From an uncultured Granulosicoccaceae bacterium (GTDB lineage Bacteria; Pseudomonadota; Gammaproteobacteria; Granulosicoccales; Granulosicoccaceae), in NCBI GenBank assembly GCA_937951345.1, contig CALFCF010000088.1, positions 1 to 50,838 on the forward strand: DNA of 50,838 nucleotides. Reading direction: 5' to 3'. The position numbers and the translations under genes were made by a program. Numbering within the stretch: position 1 is the first letter of the stretch; the number at the start of each line of letters is the position of its first letter. This document shows, piece by piece, positions 29,944-39,428 of this stretch. Below the pieces are notes generated by a model, which saw only the letters and a program-made list of their open reading frames with translations, had not been told where the DNA came from and ran no database searches.

Positions 29944-31574
29944 GACAAGGCCTCCGCAAAAACCATTTCACGAGCCATGTCACGATCGCTGAAGTAGTGA
30001 CGATCACTACCGACAATTTGATAGTCTTCATGCCCCTTACCGGCAATCAAAACCCAGTCATCAGCACCGGCATGTTGACAGGCATGCACGATTGCATCGC
30101 GACGATTCGCAATGGCCCAAACTGTGTCAGACAGTTGAGCGGATGATGTATCCCGCAAATCGTTGACAGAAACACTGGTTGATGCTGATGCGATGCCATC
30201 AACAATATCGCCTATAATTTTTGCAGACTGTTCGGAGCGCGGATTGTCGTCAGTCACGACAACACAGTCGGCAATATTGAATGCGACCACTCCCATTTGC
30301 GGCCGCTTACCCGGATCACGATCTCCTCCACAACCAAACACAACCCAGAGCTTACCTTCACAATGATCCTTGGCTGTCTCAAGAGCTGATTGCAAAGCTT
30401 GCGGTGTGTGTGCGAAATCAACCACAACAACCGGTTTTCCCTTTTGAGAAAACAACTCCATTCGTCCCGGCACAGATACAATCCTGTCAAGCGCAGACAC
30501 CGCCTGCTCAAGAGAAATACCAAATGCGCGAACCACACCTAAAGCAGCGAGCAGGTTGCTAACGTTAAATTTGCCCAGCAAATCAACTTTTAAATCCCAG
30601 CTGGTACTAACGGCGTCGAGAGTAAAGGCTATGCCAGAGTGATCAGTGACGACATCAGTAGCACACAGAAGATCGTCATCAGACAATCGCGGCGGTAATA
30701 TTTGCGAACCTTTATGTTGAGTGTATCCCCATAAGCGCGCCGCAGAGACGCTCGATGATCCACCAATAGTCAAACCGAAATCATCATCAAGATTCAGTAT
30801 GGCGGCAGATAGCCCCGGCCATTCAAAAAGTTTCTGTTTCGCAGCTTCGTAATTCTCCAGTGTGCCGTGATAGTCAAGATGATCCCGCCCCAGATTGGTC
30901 AATGCTGCAACGTTGAACCAGACACCATCGACACGCCCCTGAACAAGAGCATGCGAGGACACTTCCATAACAATAAACTCAGCGCCGTCTTCCTTGAGAC
31001 TGGCTAGCATGCGTTGCAATTCCGGTACTGGCGGCGTTGTTAACGGATTCGGCTCCAGCGACTCATCGATACCCCAACCGATAGTTCCGATGTAGCCGAC
31101 TTTCCGACCCAGAGCCCGAAGCAAACCGGCGACAAACCATGCTGTCGAGGTCTTACCATCCGTACCGGTGATGCCACACACCGGTATAGATTGTGTCGGG
31201 TTGGCATACCACGCGGAAACTATAAGGCCGAGATTATCAATCAGTCCGCGAATAAAAATCAGAGGTAGATCTGTTTGTACAGACTGTGCCCGTTGATCGT
31301 CTGCATCAGCAATTACCACAGCGGCTGATCCCTCAACTTGCGACAGGTAATCCAGACCGTGGTTTGATAAACCCGGCAGAGCGAGGAATGCTTCGCCTGA
31401 TCTTATGTGTCTGCTGTCTGCAGACAAACCCGTTACATCCAGCGACTTGATGTTGCGCATTACGACGCTGTCGTCAAAAAACGAAACTGATGTTGGCCGA
31501 CCATCGATTTGCAACTGCAGTCGCTCATCCATGCTTAGCAACCAATCGCACCAGTGGGATTGCGCACTACCCAT
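29940..31574 (-). CDS. murE: UDP-MurNAc-tripeptide synthetase MurE
   Basis: Adds the third residue of the stem peptide; 544 residues. The P loop is GITGTDGKTSTAWFVAGLL. The acceptor motif DNPR (VVTDDNPRSEQ) is the form specific for meso-diaminopimelate, so the organism has Gram-negative type peptidoglycan. The N terminus carries about 40 residues before the conserved VTGLSADSRHIRSG, slightly longer than usual. The ATG overlaps the ftsI stop by one base (TAATG). Confidence 0.98.
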   Translation of the reverse strand: MGSAQSHWCDWLLSMDERLQLQIDGRPTSVSFFDDSVVMRNIKSLDVTGLSADSRHIRSGEAFLALPGLSNHGLDYLSQVEGSAAVVIADADDQRAQSVQTDLPLIFIRGLIDNLGLIVSAWYANPTQSIPVCGITGTDGKTSTAWFVAGLLRALGRKVGYIGTIGWGIDESLEPNPLTTPPVPELQRMLASLKEDGAEFIVMEVSSHALVQGRVDGVWFNVAALTNLGRDHLDYHGTLENYEAAKQKLFEWPGLSAAILNLDDDFGLTIGGSSSVSAARLWGYTQHKGSQILPPRLSDDDLLCATDVVTDHSGIAFTLDAVSTSWDLKVDLLGKFNVSNLLAALGVVRAFGISLEQAVSALDRIVSVPGRMELFSQKGKPVVVVDFAHTPQALQSALETAKDHCEGKLWVVFGCGGDRDPGKRPQMGVVAFNIADCVVVTDDNPRSEQSAKIIGDIVDGIASASTSVSVNDLRDTSSAQLSDTVWAIANRRDAIVHACQHAGADDWVLIAGKGHEDYQIVGSDRHYFSDRDMAREMVFAEALS

Positions 31575-33328
31575 TACAAATGATCCTCACTCTCAGGTGA
31601 GCGATCAGACCATTGCCCTGGCAACGCCATTGAGCGCATCTCAGCATCTGCGAGATTGTCAGGTTCTATACCACCCAAACGCAATGCGCTGGCCATTACA
31701 TCTGCGAAAACCGGGGCGGCTACCACACCACCAAAGTGTCCTCCTTCACTCGGATCATGCACTACAACCACAGCCGCATATCGAGGATTGGAAACGGGTG
31801 CAAAACCCGCAAACAATGAAATGTATCGATCCTCAGCATAGCCTCCACCCTGAGATCTATGCGATGTACCTGTCTTACCTGCAATCCGATATCCAGGTAC
31901 GCCTGCAAGCCGACCAGTGCCCTCGGTAGACACAACCGACTCCATCATGTAGTGCAACTCAGCAGCGACTTTTTCGGAAAGTACCCGTTGTGTGCTCTCG
32001 GGTTCATCAGTTTTCACAAAACTGATTTGCGGCAACATGCCACCATTGGCGATAGCAGCGTAAGCACGTACCAACTGCAACGCTGATACAGATATACCGT
32101 AGCCGTAGGATAGCGTTGCCTGTTCTACGTGATGCCACAACGTCGGATGATTAAAATAGCCGGCAACCTCACCTGGAAACGCACTGCCAACAGATCGACC
32201 AAATCCCAGCCGGTCGAAAACCTGCCACATCTGATCAGGCTCAAGTTGCGTAGCAACTTTGCTGACCCCAACGTTACTTGACTTACGTACGATGCCGCGC
32301 AGATCCAACCATCCATAGTCCGACTCATCGCGCACCTCGTACTTACCGATCTTGTAATAACCGGGCGACGTAAAAACGATATCGTCCGGTTTGAACTGAC
32401 CGGACTCCAGCGCAGCCGCGATGGTGAAAGGCTTCATTGTCGAACCGGGTTCAAATACATCAGTAATTGCCCGGTTGCGCTGTCGTCCATCGTCACCTTT
32501 GCGCGACAACCGGTTGTTCGGGTTATAACTGGGTTGATTTACCATGGCCAATACCTCACCACTGGTGACATCAAGCACAACGACAGAACCAGAAGTGGCC
32601 TGATGTTTCTCAACAGCATCGCTTAGTGCACGCTCAGCAAAGTATTGCAGTTGTTTGTCGATACTAAGCCACAAATCTCTACCGTCAGTGGCGGGTTTAA
32701 GAATATCTACACCCTCAATCTCGCGTCCGCGTAAATCTCTTATGACTTTTCGTCGACCAGACTCACCCTCAAGCCAGTCATCGAAGGCGATTTCCATACC
32801 TTCCTGACCAACGTCATCTACGTTGGTAAAACCAATGACGTGTGATGCAGCGCTTCCGCTCGGATAATACCGTCGGTACTCACGCAGCAGCGCTACACCA
32901 GGTGCTTGAACAGATTTGACCCGCGCCGCTATTTCAGGAGTAACGTGACGCTTGATGTAGACAAATTCTCGCTTCTGATCACCAGCGAGCTGCACTCTCT
33001 TCAACAGTGCATCCGAATCGACTTCGACAACCTCTGACACTTGATGTAGAGCGGCGACATCCTCTAACGCCTCTTCCGGTACTGCCCATACGCTGTCAAT
33101 AGGCGTACTAACGGCGAGTGGCTCACCGTGACGATCGAGAATATTCCCTCTGTGAGCGGGTATTTCAATGACACGCTGCTGGCGCGCAACACCTTGAGTG
33201 CGATAGAAATCGTGTTTGAAAACTTGTAGCTGGAAGGTTCTAATCACCAGCAAAAAAAATACGCAGGCAAATAACGAAAGGACAAACAATCGCCGCAAGT
33301 TCCAACCATTGTCTAATGGTTTGTTCAT
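31574..33328 (-). CDS. ftsI: Septal peptidoglycan transpeptidase FtsI (PBP3)
   Basis: Class B penicillin-binding protein working with FtsW at the septum; 584 residues. A short basic cytoplasmic tail and a membrane helix (LFVLSLFACVFFLLVI) come first, then the pedestal domain with RGNILDRHGEPLAVSTP, and the transpeptidase domain: active-site Ser296 in EPGSTMKPF (SxxK), SSN within KSSNVGVSK, and KTG within GKTGTSHR. The start overlaps ftsL by four bases. It is the beta-lactam target of the division machinery. Confidence 0.98.
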   Translation of the reverse strand: MNKPLDNGWNLRRLFVLSLFACVFFLLVIRTFQLQVFKHDFYRTQGVARQQRVIEIPAHRGNILDRHGEPLAVSTPIDSVWAVPEEALEDVAALHQVSEVVEVDSDALLKRVQLAGDQKREFVYIKRHVTPEIAARVKSVQAPGVALLREYRRYYPSGSAASHVIGFTNVDDVGQEGMEIAFDDWLEGESGRRKVIRDLRGREIEGVDILKPATDGRDLWLSIDKQLQYFAERALSDAVEKHQATSGSVVVLDVTSGEVLAMVNQPSYNPNNRLSRKGDDGRQRNRAITDVFEPGSTMKPFTIAAALESGQFKPDDIVFTSPGYYKIGKYEVRDESDYGWLDLRGIVRKSSNVGVSKVATQLEPDQMWQVFDRLGFGRSVGSAFPGEVAGYFNHPTLWHHVEQATLSYGYGISVSALQLVRAYAAIANGGMLPQISFVKTDEPESTQRVLSEKVAAELHYMMESVVSTEGTGRLAGVPGYRIAGKTGTSHRSQGGGYAEDRYISLFAGFAPVSNPRYAAVVVVHDPSEGGHFGGVVAAPVFADVMASALRLGGIEPDNLADAEMRSMALPGQWSDRSPESEDHL

Positions 33329-33612
33329 GGTTGCGTCACCACAATCACCGAATTTCCTTCGGGGAAAACCATATCGAGACGCTGCGTAGCGATTTTTTCA
33401 ACCAACCCATGGCGCGAGAATGTACTTTCTTCAATCTGCAGTCGACTCCACTCAATATCGAGGTCATCAATAATCGACTGCACTTCGGATAACTCGATAT
33501 AACGCTGCCGACTCAAATGTTTTGAATAAACCACACCCAGTGCACCTGCGAAACACAGAGCGGCAAGCACAATAGCCAGAATTTCAGTCGCAACGACTGG
33601 TCGGATACTCAT
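33325..33612 (-). CDS. ftsL: Cell division protein FtsL
   Basis: Small bitopic membrane protein that forms the FtsQLB complex with FtsQ and FtsB; 95 residues. One N-terminal membrane helix (ILAIVLAALCFAGALGVVYS) is followed by a coiled-coil region (SRQRYIELSEVQSIIDDLDIEWSRLQIEES) and a short C-terminal segment ending VIVVTQP. Identity rests on length, topology and position between rsmH and ftsI, because FtsL is poorly conserved. It overlaps both neighbours by four bases. Confidence 0.94.
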   Translation of the reverse strand: MSIRPVVATEILAIVLAALCFAGALGVVYSKHLSRQRYIELSEVQSIIDDLDIEWSRLQIEESTFSRHGLVEKIATQRLDMVFPEGNSVIVVTQP

Positions 33613-34553
33613 CGCTGCTCCACCGGTGCCAGACGTTCAGCGACACGTAGCACAGCACTGCGGGCACGTGGATTACCACTAACCTCATCAGCTGGTGCAA
33701 ATACCGCTTTACCAACGGCACGCCAGAATCCGGGTTGCCGTGGCAGTTCAACACCACTTTCAGTTCTACTGACTGTTGACTTGCCTCTGATTTCACGTTT
33801 AACAAGGCGGTCTTCCAGCGAATGAAAGCTAATTACAACCAGGCGCCCGCCGACGCGAATGATGTCTCTGGCCTGCCTCAATACGGCTGCTAGCACATCA
33901 AGTTCACGATTAACCGCAATTCGAATTGCCTGGAAGGTGCGCGTGGCAGGATGATGATGTTTTTGCCAATTTGGATGTGCAGCTTTAACAATTTCAGCCA
34001 GTTGGGCAGTTGTTGTGATTGCGCGATGCTGTCGGGATTCGACCAGTGCACGAGCGATTCGACGCGCATAACGTTCTTCACCAAAATCGCGCAAGACTGT
34101 AGACAGTTCAGGCTCTGAAACACGTGACAACCAGTCTGCAGCACTCTCTCCGCTATCGCGATCCATCCGCATATCAAGCGGACCATCTGACTGAAAACTG
34201 AATCCGCGCTGCGGGTTATCAAGTTGCGGCGACGACACACCCAAATCGAGCAACAATCCGTCTACATCACCAATCAGCTCCAGTTGCTCAATCAAAGTAA
34301 GCAAACCCTCGAAGTTGCTTCTATTAACGATGAGTCGCTGGTCATGCCGAGCAAGCTCATCAGCCACTCTGATCGCATCAGCATCCTGATCCAGAGCAAC
34401 TAAACGACCGTTTGAGTTCAGTTTCTCAAGTATCACTTTGCTATGCCCACCCCTACCGAAGGTTGCATCGACATAAACGCCTGCCGGGTTGGTAACAAGC
34501 AGGTCAGTCGACTCCCTGAGTAGAACGGGGATATGTTCATTAGTAAGCCGCAC
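33609..34553 (-). CDS. rsmH: 16S rRNA m4C1402 methyltransferase RsmH (MraW)
   Basis: S-adenosylmethionine-dependent methyltransferase modifying N4 of C1402 in 16S rRNA; 314 residues. Motifs are HIPVLLRESTDLL at the N terminus, the cofactor loop YVDATFGRGGHS, LDLGVSSPQLDNPQRGFSF, RIAVNRELDVL and ISFHSLEDRLVKRE. The start is GTG at 34553; an ATG nearby is out of frame. It is separated from mraZ by 108 bp that hold two hairpins. Confidence 0.98.
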   Translation of the reverse strand: MRLTNEHIPVLLRESTDLLVTNPAGVYVDATFGRGGHSKVILEKLNSNGRLVALDQDADAIRVADELARHDQRLIVNRSNFEGLLTLIEQLELIGDVDGLLLDLGVSSPQLDNPQRGFSFQSDGPLDMRMDRDSGESAADWLSRVSEPELSTVLRDFGEERYARRIARALVESRQHRAITTTAQLAEIVKAAHPNWQKHHHPATRTFQAIRIAVNRELDVLAAVLRQARDIIRVGGRLVVISFHSLEDRLVKREIRGKSTVSRTESGVELPRQPGFWRAVGKAVFAPADEVSGNPRARSAVLRVAERLAPVEQR

Positions 34554-34593
34554 GCTATCGACAGGTCACACAACCAACGTTAAGAATAAAGAG

Positions 34594-34631
34594 AAGAGCA
34601 GTTTCTGCTCTTGAGGGACTTAAACCCTCAA
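34594..34631 (-). promoter_or_regulatory. Tandem hairpins between mraZ and rsmH
   Basis: In the direction of transcription, a 7-bp stem (TTGAGGG and CCCTCAA, 34611-34631) is met first, followed at once by an 8-bp stem (AAGAGCAG and CTGCTCTT, 34594-34612). They share two bases, so full pairing of one trims the other. The second is followed by CTCTTTATTC, only a weak T-rich end. This could attenuate readthrough from mraZ into the division genes or shield the mRNA; which is not shown by sequence alone. Confidence 0.55.
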
Positions 34632-34661
34632 ATAAATCTGCCAGGCTGGAAAAACCACCAG

Positions 34662-35120
34662 CTAGATAAAAAGTTCTTTGGCGGCCTCGGAATACTGGTC
34701 GTGTTCTGCATCGGCGATTTCCATGCGCATTTTCTCGGTTTCGCTTCGCCAAACTTCTTCACCCCAGATCTCGAGTCGCTTTCCCTGTCCAATCAGAACA
34801 GCCTGACGATCCAGTTCTGCATAGCTACGCAACTCCGGAGGTATCAGAATACGACCGTTAGCATCCATATCGACTTCAGTGGCATGACCAACGTAAGCGA
34901 GCTGCAACATGCGGTTGAGCTTGTTGGTATTAGGCAGGTTCAGGATTTTCTCTTCTGTCGGCCACCATTCTTCCAGTGGGAATACCAATAGGCTGGCATG
35001 CGACCCGACAGTAACCATCAATTCACCATTACTGGCCGCAAGGAGCTTTTCCCGAACCTTTTTAGGAATCGACAAACGCCCCTTGGCATCGATGGCTATG
35101 CTGTGAATACCCCGAAACAT
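34662..35120 (-). CDS. mraZ: Transcriptional regulator MraZ
   Basis: DNA-binding repressor of the dcw operon, 152 residues, forming ring-shaped multimers. Two AbrB-like swapped-hairpin repeats are clear: MFRGIHSIAIDAKGRLSIPKK and the second around DANGRILIPPELRS, each with the DxxxR signature. It is the first gene of the cluster and its leader carries six CCAC/GTGG boxes, so it very likely controls itself and the genes downstream. Confidence 0.97.
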   Translation of the reverse strand: MFRGIHSIAIDAKGRLSIPKKVREKLLAASNGELMVTVGSHASLLVFPLEEWWPTEEKILNLPNTNKLNRMLQLAYVGHATEVDMDANGRILIPPELRSYAELDRQAVLIGQGKRLEIWGEEVWRSETEKMRMEIADAEHDQYSEAAKELFI

Positions 35121-35144
35121 GACTTGTCGGCTTCAGGGTTGTTG

Positions 35145-35218
35145 CCACCCTTTTCCACCACTTTTGACCACTAATTTCCACGAATAGCCACTTTAAACGT
35201 GGCCGGCAGGGTGGTCAA
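35145..35218 (-). promoter_or_regulatory. mraZ promoter with MraZ operator repeats
   Basis: Seen on the plus strand, CCAC (GTGG on the coding strand) begins at 35145, 35155, 35158, 35168, 35178 and 35188. Four of them (35158 to 35188) are exactly 10 bp apart and two more form a second 10-bp register shifted by 3 bp. MraZ is known to bind direct TGGG/GTGG-type repeats at one helical turn. A possible promoter lies just upstream: TTGACC at 35213-35218 and TTTAAA at 35192-35197, spacer 15 bp, so the boxes would overlap and follow the -10 region, a repressing position. Confidence 0.82.
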
Positions 35219-35517
35219 GAAAGTTAAGGGTGTCTCACCAACATTTTTGTAGTACGTGAAAATTTCTATATTTTACAGTAAATTAAGTAAATTCAAACCA
35301 TTAGAGACACAAGCTAACCTGTGCTTTAAAGTATGTTGCAAGAAAGTGCCGAATTATTTTTCATAGCACTCTGTTAGAACACGTTACGAGAGAAAAATTA
35401 GCGGGCAGCGCGATGCAACCAGAGACGGTTTCGAAATCAGGTGTGGACGGACCGGGTTGTGGTTTTTTATCAGGATTTTGAACCCCGGATTGAGCGATAT
35501 TAAATCCGCATGAAAAG
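35219..35517. other. AT-rich spacer between mraZ promoter and rnpB
   Basis: About 300 bp without a gene. The first half is AT-rich (35225-35360) and may act as an UP element for the mraZ promoter. The 67-residue frame on the minus strand here runs into rnpB and is not real. I see no other structure. Confidence 0.55.
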
Positions 35518-35908
<391 letters not shown>

Positions 35909-35973
35909 GTTATCGTATCACTGAACGACCGGCTACGATTGCAGTTTGTAAACTCGTCGCAATCCCCACACGC

Positions 35974-36822
35974 TCAGGAAAGGGACATTGCCATCGTGTA
36001 AACACGATTTTTACGGGCACCGGTCATCTCGGAAACGCAAGCAGCCGCGTCCTTCACACTCATGTGTCGAAGTAGTACACGCAGCATCGATTCAATTTGT
36101 TCATCCTCAACATCATGCCCTTTAGACACTCGAGCCAACCCTTCAACCACCAGCACAAATTCTCCCTTAACAACGAGTTCCTCGTTCAGCGCGTTTTTAA
36201 CGTGTTCACTTAGAGGTGCTTTGACCACACTTTCATGGCGCTTGGTGAGTTCACGCGCTATCGTCACACTGCGATCAGGCCCAAAAACTGACAACATGCA
36301 CTCAAGTGTCGCAACCACACGATGTGGCGATTCAAACAAAATCACGGTACGGTGCTCCCGCGCAAGATTTTCCAGCCAGCGCTCGCGAGCGCTTTGTTTA
36401 TTAGGTACAAAACCGGCAAAAACGAAACTGTCGGCTGGTTGCCCCGATACACTCAGGGCGGCCAGTAACGCACTGGGACCTGGAACCGGCACGACCCGCA
36501 GACCGGCCATGTGACAAGATTTAACCAGCTCGAACCCCGGATCACTGACAAGTGGTGTGCCCGCATCGGATATGATGGCGATGTTCTCACCCTGTCGCAG
36601 ATGATCGATGATTTCCGCGACACGTGAACTTTCGTTGTGTTCGTGCAGTGATCTCAGTCGAGTACTGATATTATATCGTTCCAGTAGACGTGCACTGTGC
36701 CGCGTGTCTTCAGCGTAGACATACCGAACCGCAGTTAATGTTTCGCGCGCACGCTGACTGAAATCCTCAAGGTTGCCTATGGGTGTGGCAACGATGAAAA
36801 GCGTTCCGGATTGAACTGTCAT
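35974..36822 (-). CDS. rsmI: 16S rRNA 2'-O-ribose C1402 methyltransferase RsmI
   Basis: Methylates the 2'-hydroxyl of C1402, the same nucleotide whose base RsmH modifies; 282 residues. N terminus MTVQSGTLFIVATPIGNLEDFSQRA is typical, followed by EDTRHSARLL, ISDAGTPLVSDPG and VPGPSALLAALSVSG. The ATG at 36822 is used; an upstream TTG would add three residues. It is divergent from lpoA, and rsmI next to lpoA is a widely conserved pair. It ends 65 bp from rnpB. Confidence 0.97.
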   Translation of the reverse strand: MTVQSGTLFIVATPIGNLEDFSQRARETLTAVRYVYAEDTRHSARLLERYNISTRLRSLHEHNESSRVAEIIDHLRQGENIAIISDAGTPLVSDPGFELVKSCHMAGLRVVPVPGPSALLAALSVSGQPADSFVFAGFVPNKQSARERWLENLAREHRTVILFESPHRVVATLECMLSVFGPDRSVTIARELTKRHESVVKAPLSEHVKNALNEELVVKGEFVLVVEGLARVSKGHDVEDEQIESMLRVLLRHMSVKDAAACVSEMTGARKNRVYTMAMSLS

Positions 36823-36916
36823 GATCGACAAGCACTCGATAATAGAATTACGAATTGTGCAGAAACAGATAAAATTGCAGTTGTCTGCACCTTCATTGCC
36901 TTATTTGCAGCTGCGA

Positions 36917-38926
36917 ATGCCGCAATTGAAACTGCCGGATTCAGCAGAATCAACAAAACAAATCAAGCGAAGTCTGCATCACCTGAAACACTTTTTGATC
37001 CTTTGTCTGACGACAGCCTGGCTGGCCGGTTGTGCAACTCCCGGCACAGGTTTTCCACCGGCAGACGATCAGAATCTTGCCAGCATAAACGATCCGACAG
37101 CCAGGCGCCTGCTGCTCAATGGTAATGCGATCGGAGCATCCGATCGGTACAGCCAGCTTGCCGATGCGGCAAACGATCCACTACTGAAACTCGAATACCG
37201 CATTATCGCTGCCGAAATTCTGTTTGATCGCGGTGTCGCCGACCAGGGCAGACTCAAGCTCACCGAAATACCAAGACAACTTCCGGATCCTGCAATCCAG
37301 CAACGTCGTGACATACTGGTCGCCAAAGGTGAGCTAATCGATGGCAATGCCGAACAGGCATTGATTGCGTTACCCGACCCGGCCACGATCAGCTCCAACC
37401 TGCACCGCGCCAGAGTCTACGAAGTCCGGGCACAAAGTTTCCGGCTGCTTGGAAATCCGGATGGGGAACTGGCAGCACGTATCGATCTGGAGAGCGAAGT
37501 GCGCCGCCCCGCCATCATCCAGGCTAATCACGAACAGATCTGGCAGATGCTGACAACCTTGCCAGTTTCCCGCCTGCGTGAAATGACTACCAATGTACGT
37601 GGCGAAATTTATCAGGGTTGGATCGAACTGGCATTAGCCAATACTGCACCTGCCGGCAGTGCTAATTCGGAGCAGCAACGCCTTGCAGGACTGCAGAACT
37701 GGCGCTCTCGCTACCCGAACCATCCGGCGACGCGCACATTGGGCGGCAATCTTTTCGGTAGTGGCGGCGGAAGCTTCGATGGTCTTAATCTGGCCTCTGG
37801 CCCGATTCGCCAGGTAGGTGTATTGCTACCACTGTCTGCACCGGGAATCGGTGTGGCGGCAGAAGCTATCAAGGATGGGATAGTGCTTGCCTATCAGAAC
37901 GAAGCCGACCGCTCAGCCTTACCTGCCATTCGATTTTACGACATCGGTGATAATATAAATTTTGTTCGCACTGCCTTTCAAAATGCTCTGAATGATGGTG
38001 CCGATGCGATCATCGGCCCGCTACGTAAAGAAGCGGTCACCGCGATCATCACGCAACGCCATCTTCCCGTTCCTGTACTTACGTTAAACCAGGTGGACTC
38101 CTTCGGCGGTGTAGCCCCACAAAACGTGATTCAGTTTGGGCTTGCCCCGGAAGATGAAGCAAGATCGGCAGCGGAGCGCGCTTTAGCTACCGATCATCGC
38201 AGTGCCATCGTGCTGCAATCTGATGACTCGCGCGGTGACCGCGCCGCACGTGCTTTCACCGAAACAATGCTACAAAACGGCGGTGATGTGGTGCACACAG
38301 CAATACTGCCATCTGACAAGTACGATTACTCAAAAGAGTTGAAAGATGCACTTTTAATTACGCAAAGTGATCAAAGATTTCGCAATCTAAGTCGTGCATT
38401 GGATACCAAACTGTTTTTTGAGCCTGGCATTAGAGGCGATGTTGATATGGTATTTCTTGCTATCAACAATGAACAGGCGCGATCAGTAAGACCACAACTT
38501 GCATTTTTTCATGCCGGACGTTTGCCAATGCTTGGCACCTCGCGTATCAGTGCAATCGATGATGACATCAAAGCAAATCGTGATCTCAACGGTATCGCGT
38601 TTGCAGACACACCCTGGGCGCTCGATAAAAATGTTCAAAGCTCAAGTCTTTACAGACAGGTACGACAATCCAATGCTGATACTATTGACGTATTCGGTAA
38701 GCTGTATGCACTCGGCATGGACGCGTGGACGCTGATAAACAATCTCGACACCCTTTCCAACGACAGTCGCGCCGAGCTAAACGGATTTACAGGTAAATTA
38801 TCACTGACAGCTGATGGCCGAATTCGCCGGCAACTACTCTGGGCACAATATATAGACGGCAAATCAGTACCACTGAAACCTGTGGTTTTTGACCCATCGA
38901 GCTACACCATCAATAACCTGGAATAA
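36917..38926 (+). CDS. lpoA: Outer-membrane lipoprotein LpoA, PBP1A activator
   Basis: Outer-membrane lipoprotein that reaches through the periplasm to activate the class A synthase PBP1A; about 669 residues. The signal sequence (KHFLILCLTTAWLAGC) ends in the lipobox LAGC. The N-terminal half is helical and TPR-like; the C-terminal half is a periplasmic-binding-protein fold (VGVLLPLSAPGIGVAAEAIKDGIV, DAIIGPLRKEAVTAI). The frame is open from ATG 36821, which would overlap the rsmI start, but ATG 36917 leaves a more normal signal peptide and a 94-bp divergent gap; it still has about 20 residues before the hydrophobic stretch. Confidence 0.93.
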   Translation: MPQLKLPDSAESTKQIKRSLHHLKHFLILCLTTAWLAGCATPGTGFPPADDQNLASINDPTARRLLLNGNAIGASDRYSQLADAANDPLLKLEYRIIAAEILFDRGVADQGRLKLTEIPRQLPDPAIQQRRDILVAKGELIDGNAEQALIALPDPATISSNLHRARVYEVRAQSFRLLGNPDGELAARIDLESEVRRPAIIQANHEQIWQMLTTLPVSRLREMTTNVRGEIYQGWIELALANTAPAGSANSEQQRLAGLQNWRSRYPNHPATRTLGGNLFGSGGGSFDGLNLASGPIRQVGVLLPLSAPGIGVAAEAIKDGIVLAYQNEADRSALPAIRFYDIGDNINFVRTAFQNALNDGADAIIGPLRKEAVTAIITQRHLPVPVLTLNQVDSFGGVAPQNVIQFGLAPEDEARSAAERALATDHRSAIVLQSDDSRGDRAARAFTETMLQNGGDVVHTAILPSDKYDYSKELKDALLITQSDQRFRNLSRALDTKLFFEPGIRGDVDMVFLAINNEQARSVRPQLAFFHAGRLPMLGTSRISAIDDDIKANRDLNGIAFADTPWALDKNVQSSSLYRQVRQSNADTIDVFGKLYALGMDAWTLINNLDTLSNDSRAELNGFTGKLSLTADGRIRRQLLWAQYIDGKSVPLKPVVFDPSSYTINNLE

Positions 38927-38976
38927 TCCCGCAGTCAGGTTTTAGAGTTTTCTTAAAGGCCAGGGAGGCCTGAAGC

Positions 38977-39351
38977 ATGCACACTAGGCACAAGGGAGCA
39001 CTGACAGAATCACTGGCGTGTGATTACCTGCTAATGCAAGGGTTGACACTGGTCGAACGAAACTTCCATTCAAGATTTGGAGAGATTGATCTTATCCTGC
39101 GCCAGGATGCTCTGTGGGTTTTTGTTGAAGTAAGGCATCGTAGCACCAGGCACGTTGACCGCTATGGTAGTGGGGCAACGAGCATCAACAACTCAAAAAA
39201 ACAACGCCTGATTCACACAGCCAACTTTTACGTACAGTCAAGAAATCTGAGAAACAGCCTTACGCGAATTGATGTGGTTGATGTTAGTGGCGATCTGGAA
39301 AAACCACTGTTCAACTGGATAGTAAATGCTGTCAGTGCGGACGGATGGTGA
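38977..39351 (+). CDS. yraN: YraN family (UPF0102) nuclease-fold protein
   Basis: Small protein of 124 residues with a restriction-endonuclease-like fold; its cellular task is not settled. Motifs seen: HTRHKGALTESLACDYLLMQ, FGEIDLILRQDALWVFVEVRHR (the acidic Glu-Asp-Glu and following Arg of the putative active site), and the usual SKKQRLIHTANFY helix. GGGAGG stands about 9 bp before the ATG. It follows lpoA by 50 bp, the standard order lpoA-yraN. Confidence 0.94.
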   Translation: MHTRHKGALTESLACDYLLMQGLTLVERNFHSRFGEIDLILRQDALWVFVEVRHRSTRHVDRYGSGATSINNSKKQRLIHTANFYVQSRNLRNSLTRIDVVDVSGDLEKPLFNWIVNAVSADGW

Positions 39352-39428
39352 TTTTCAAAAACAACAGCTACACGAACAAACAGATTGAAAATTGGCTTAC
39401 TTGTAAAGCAGCTAACTTTAAGATTGGC

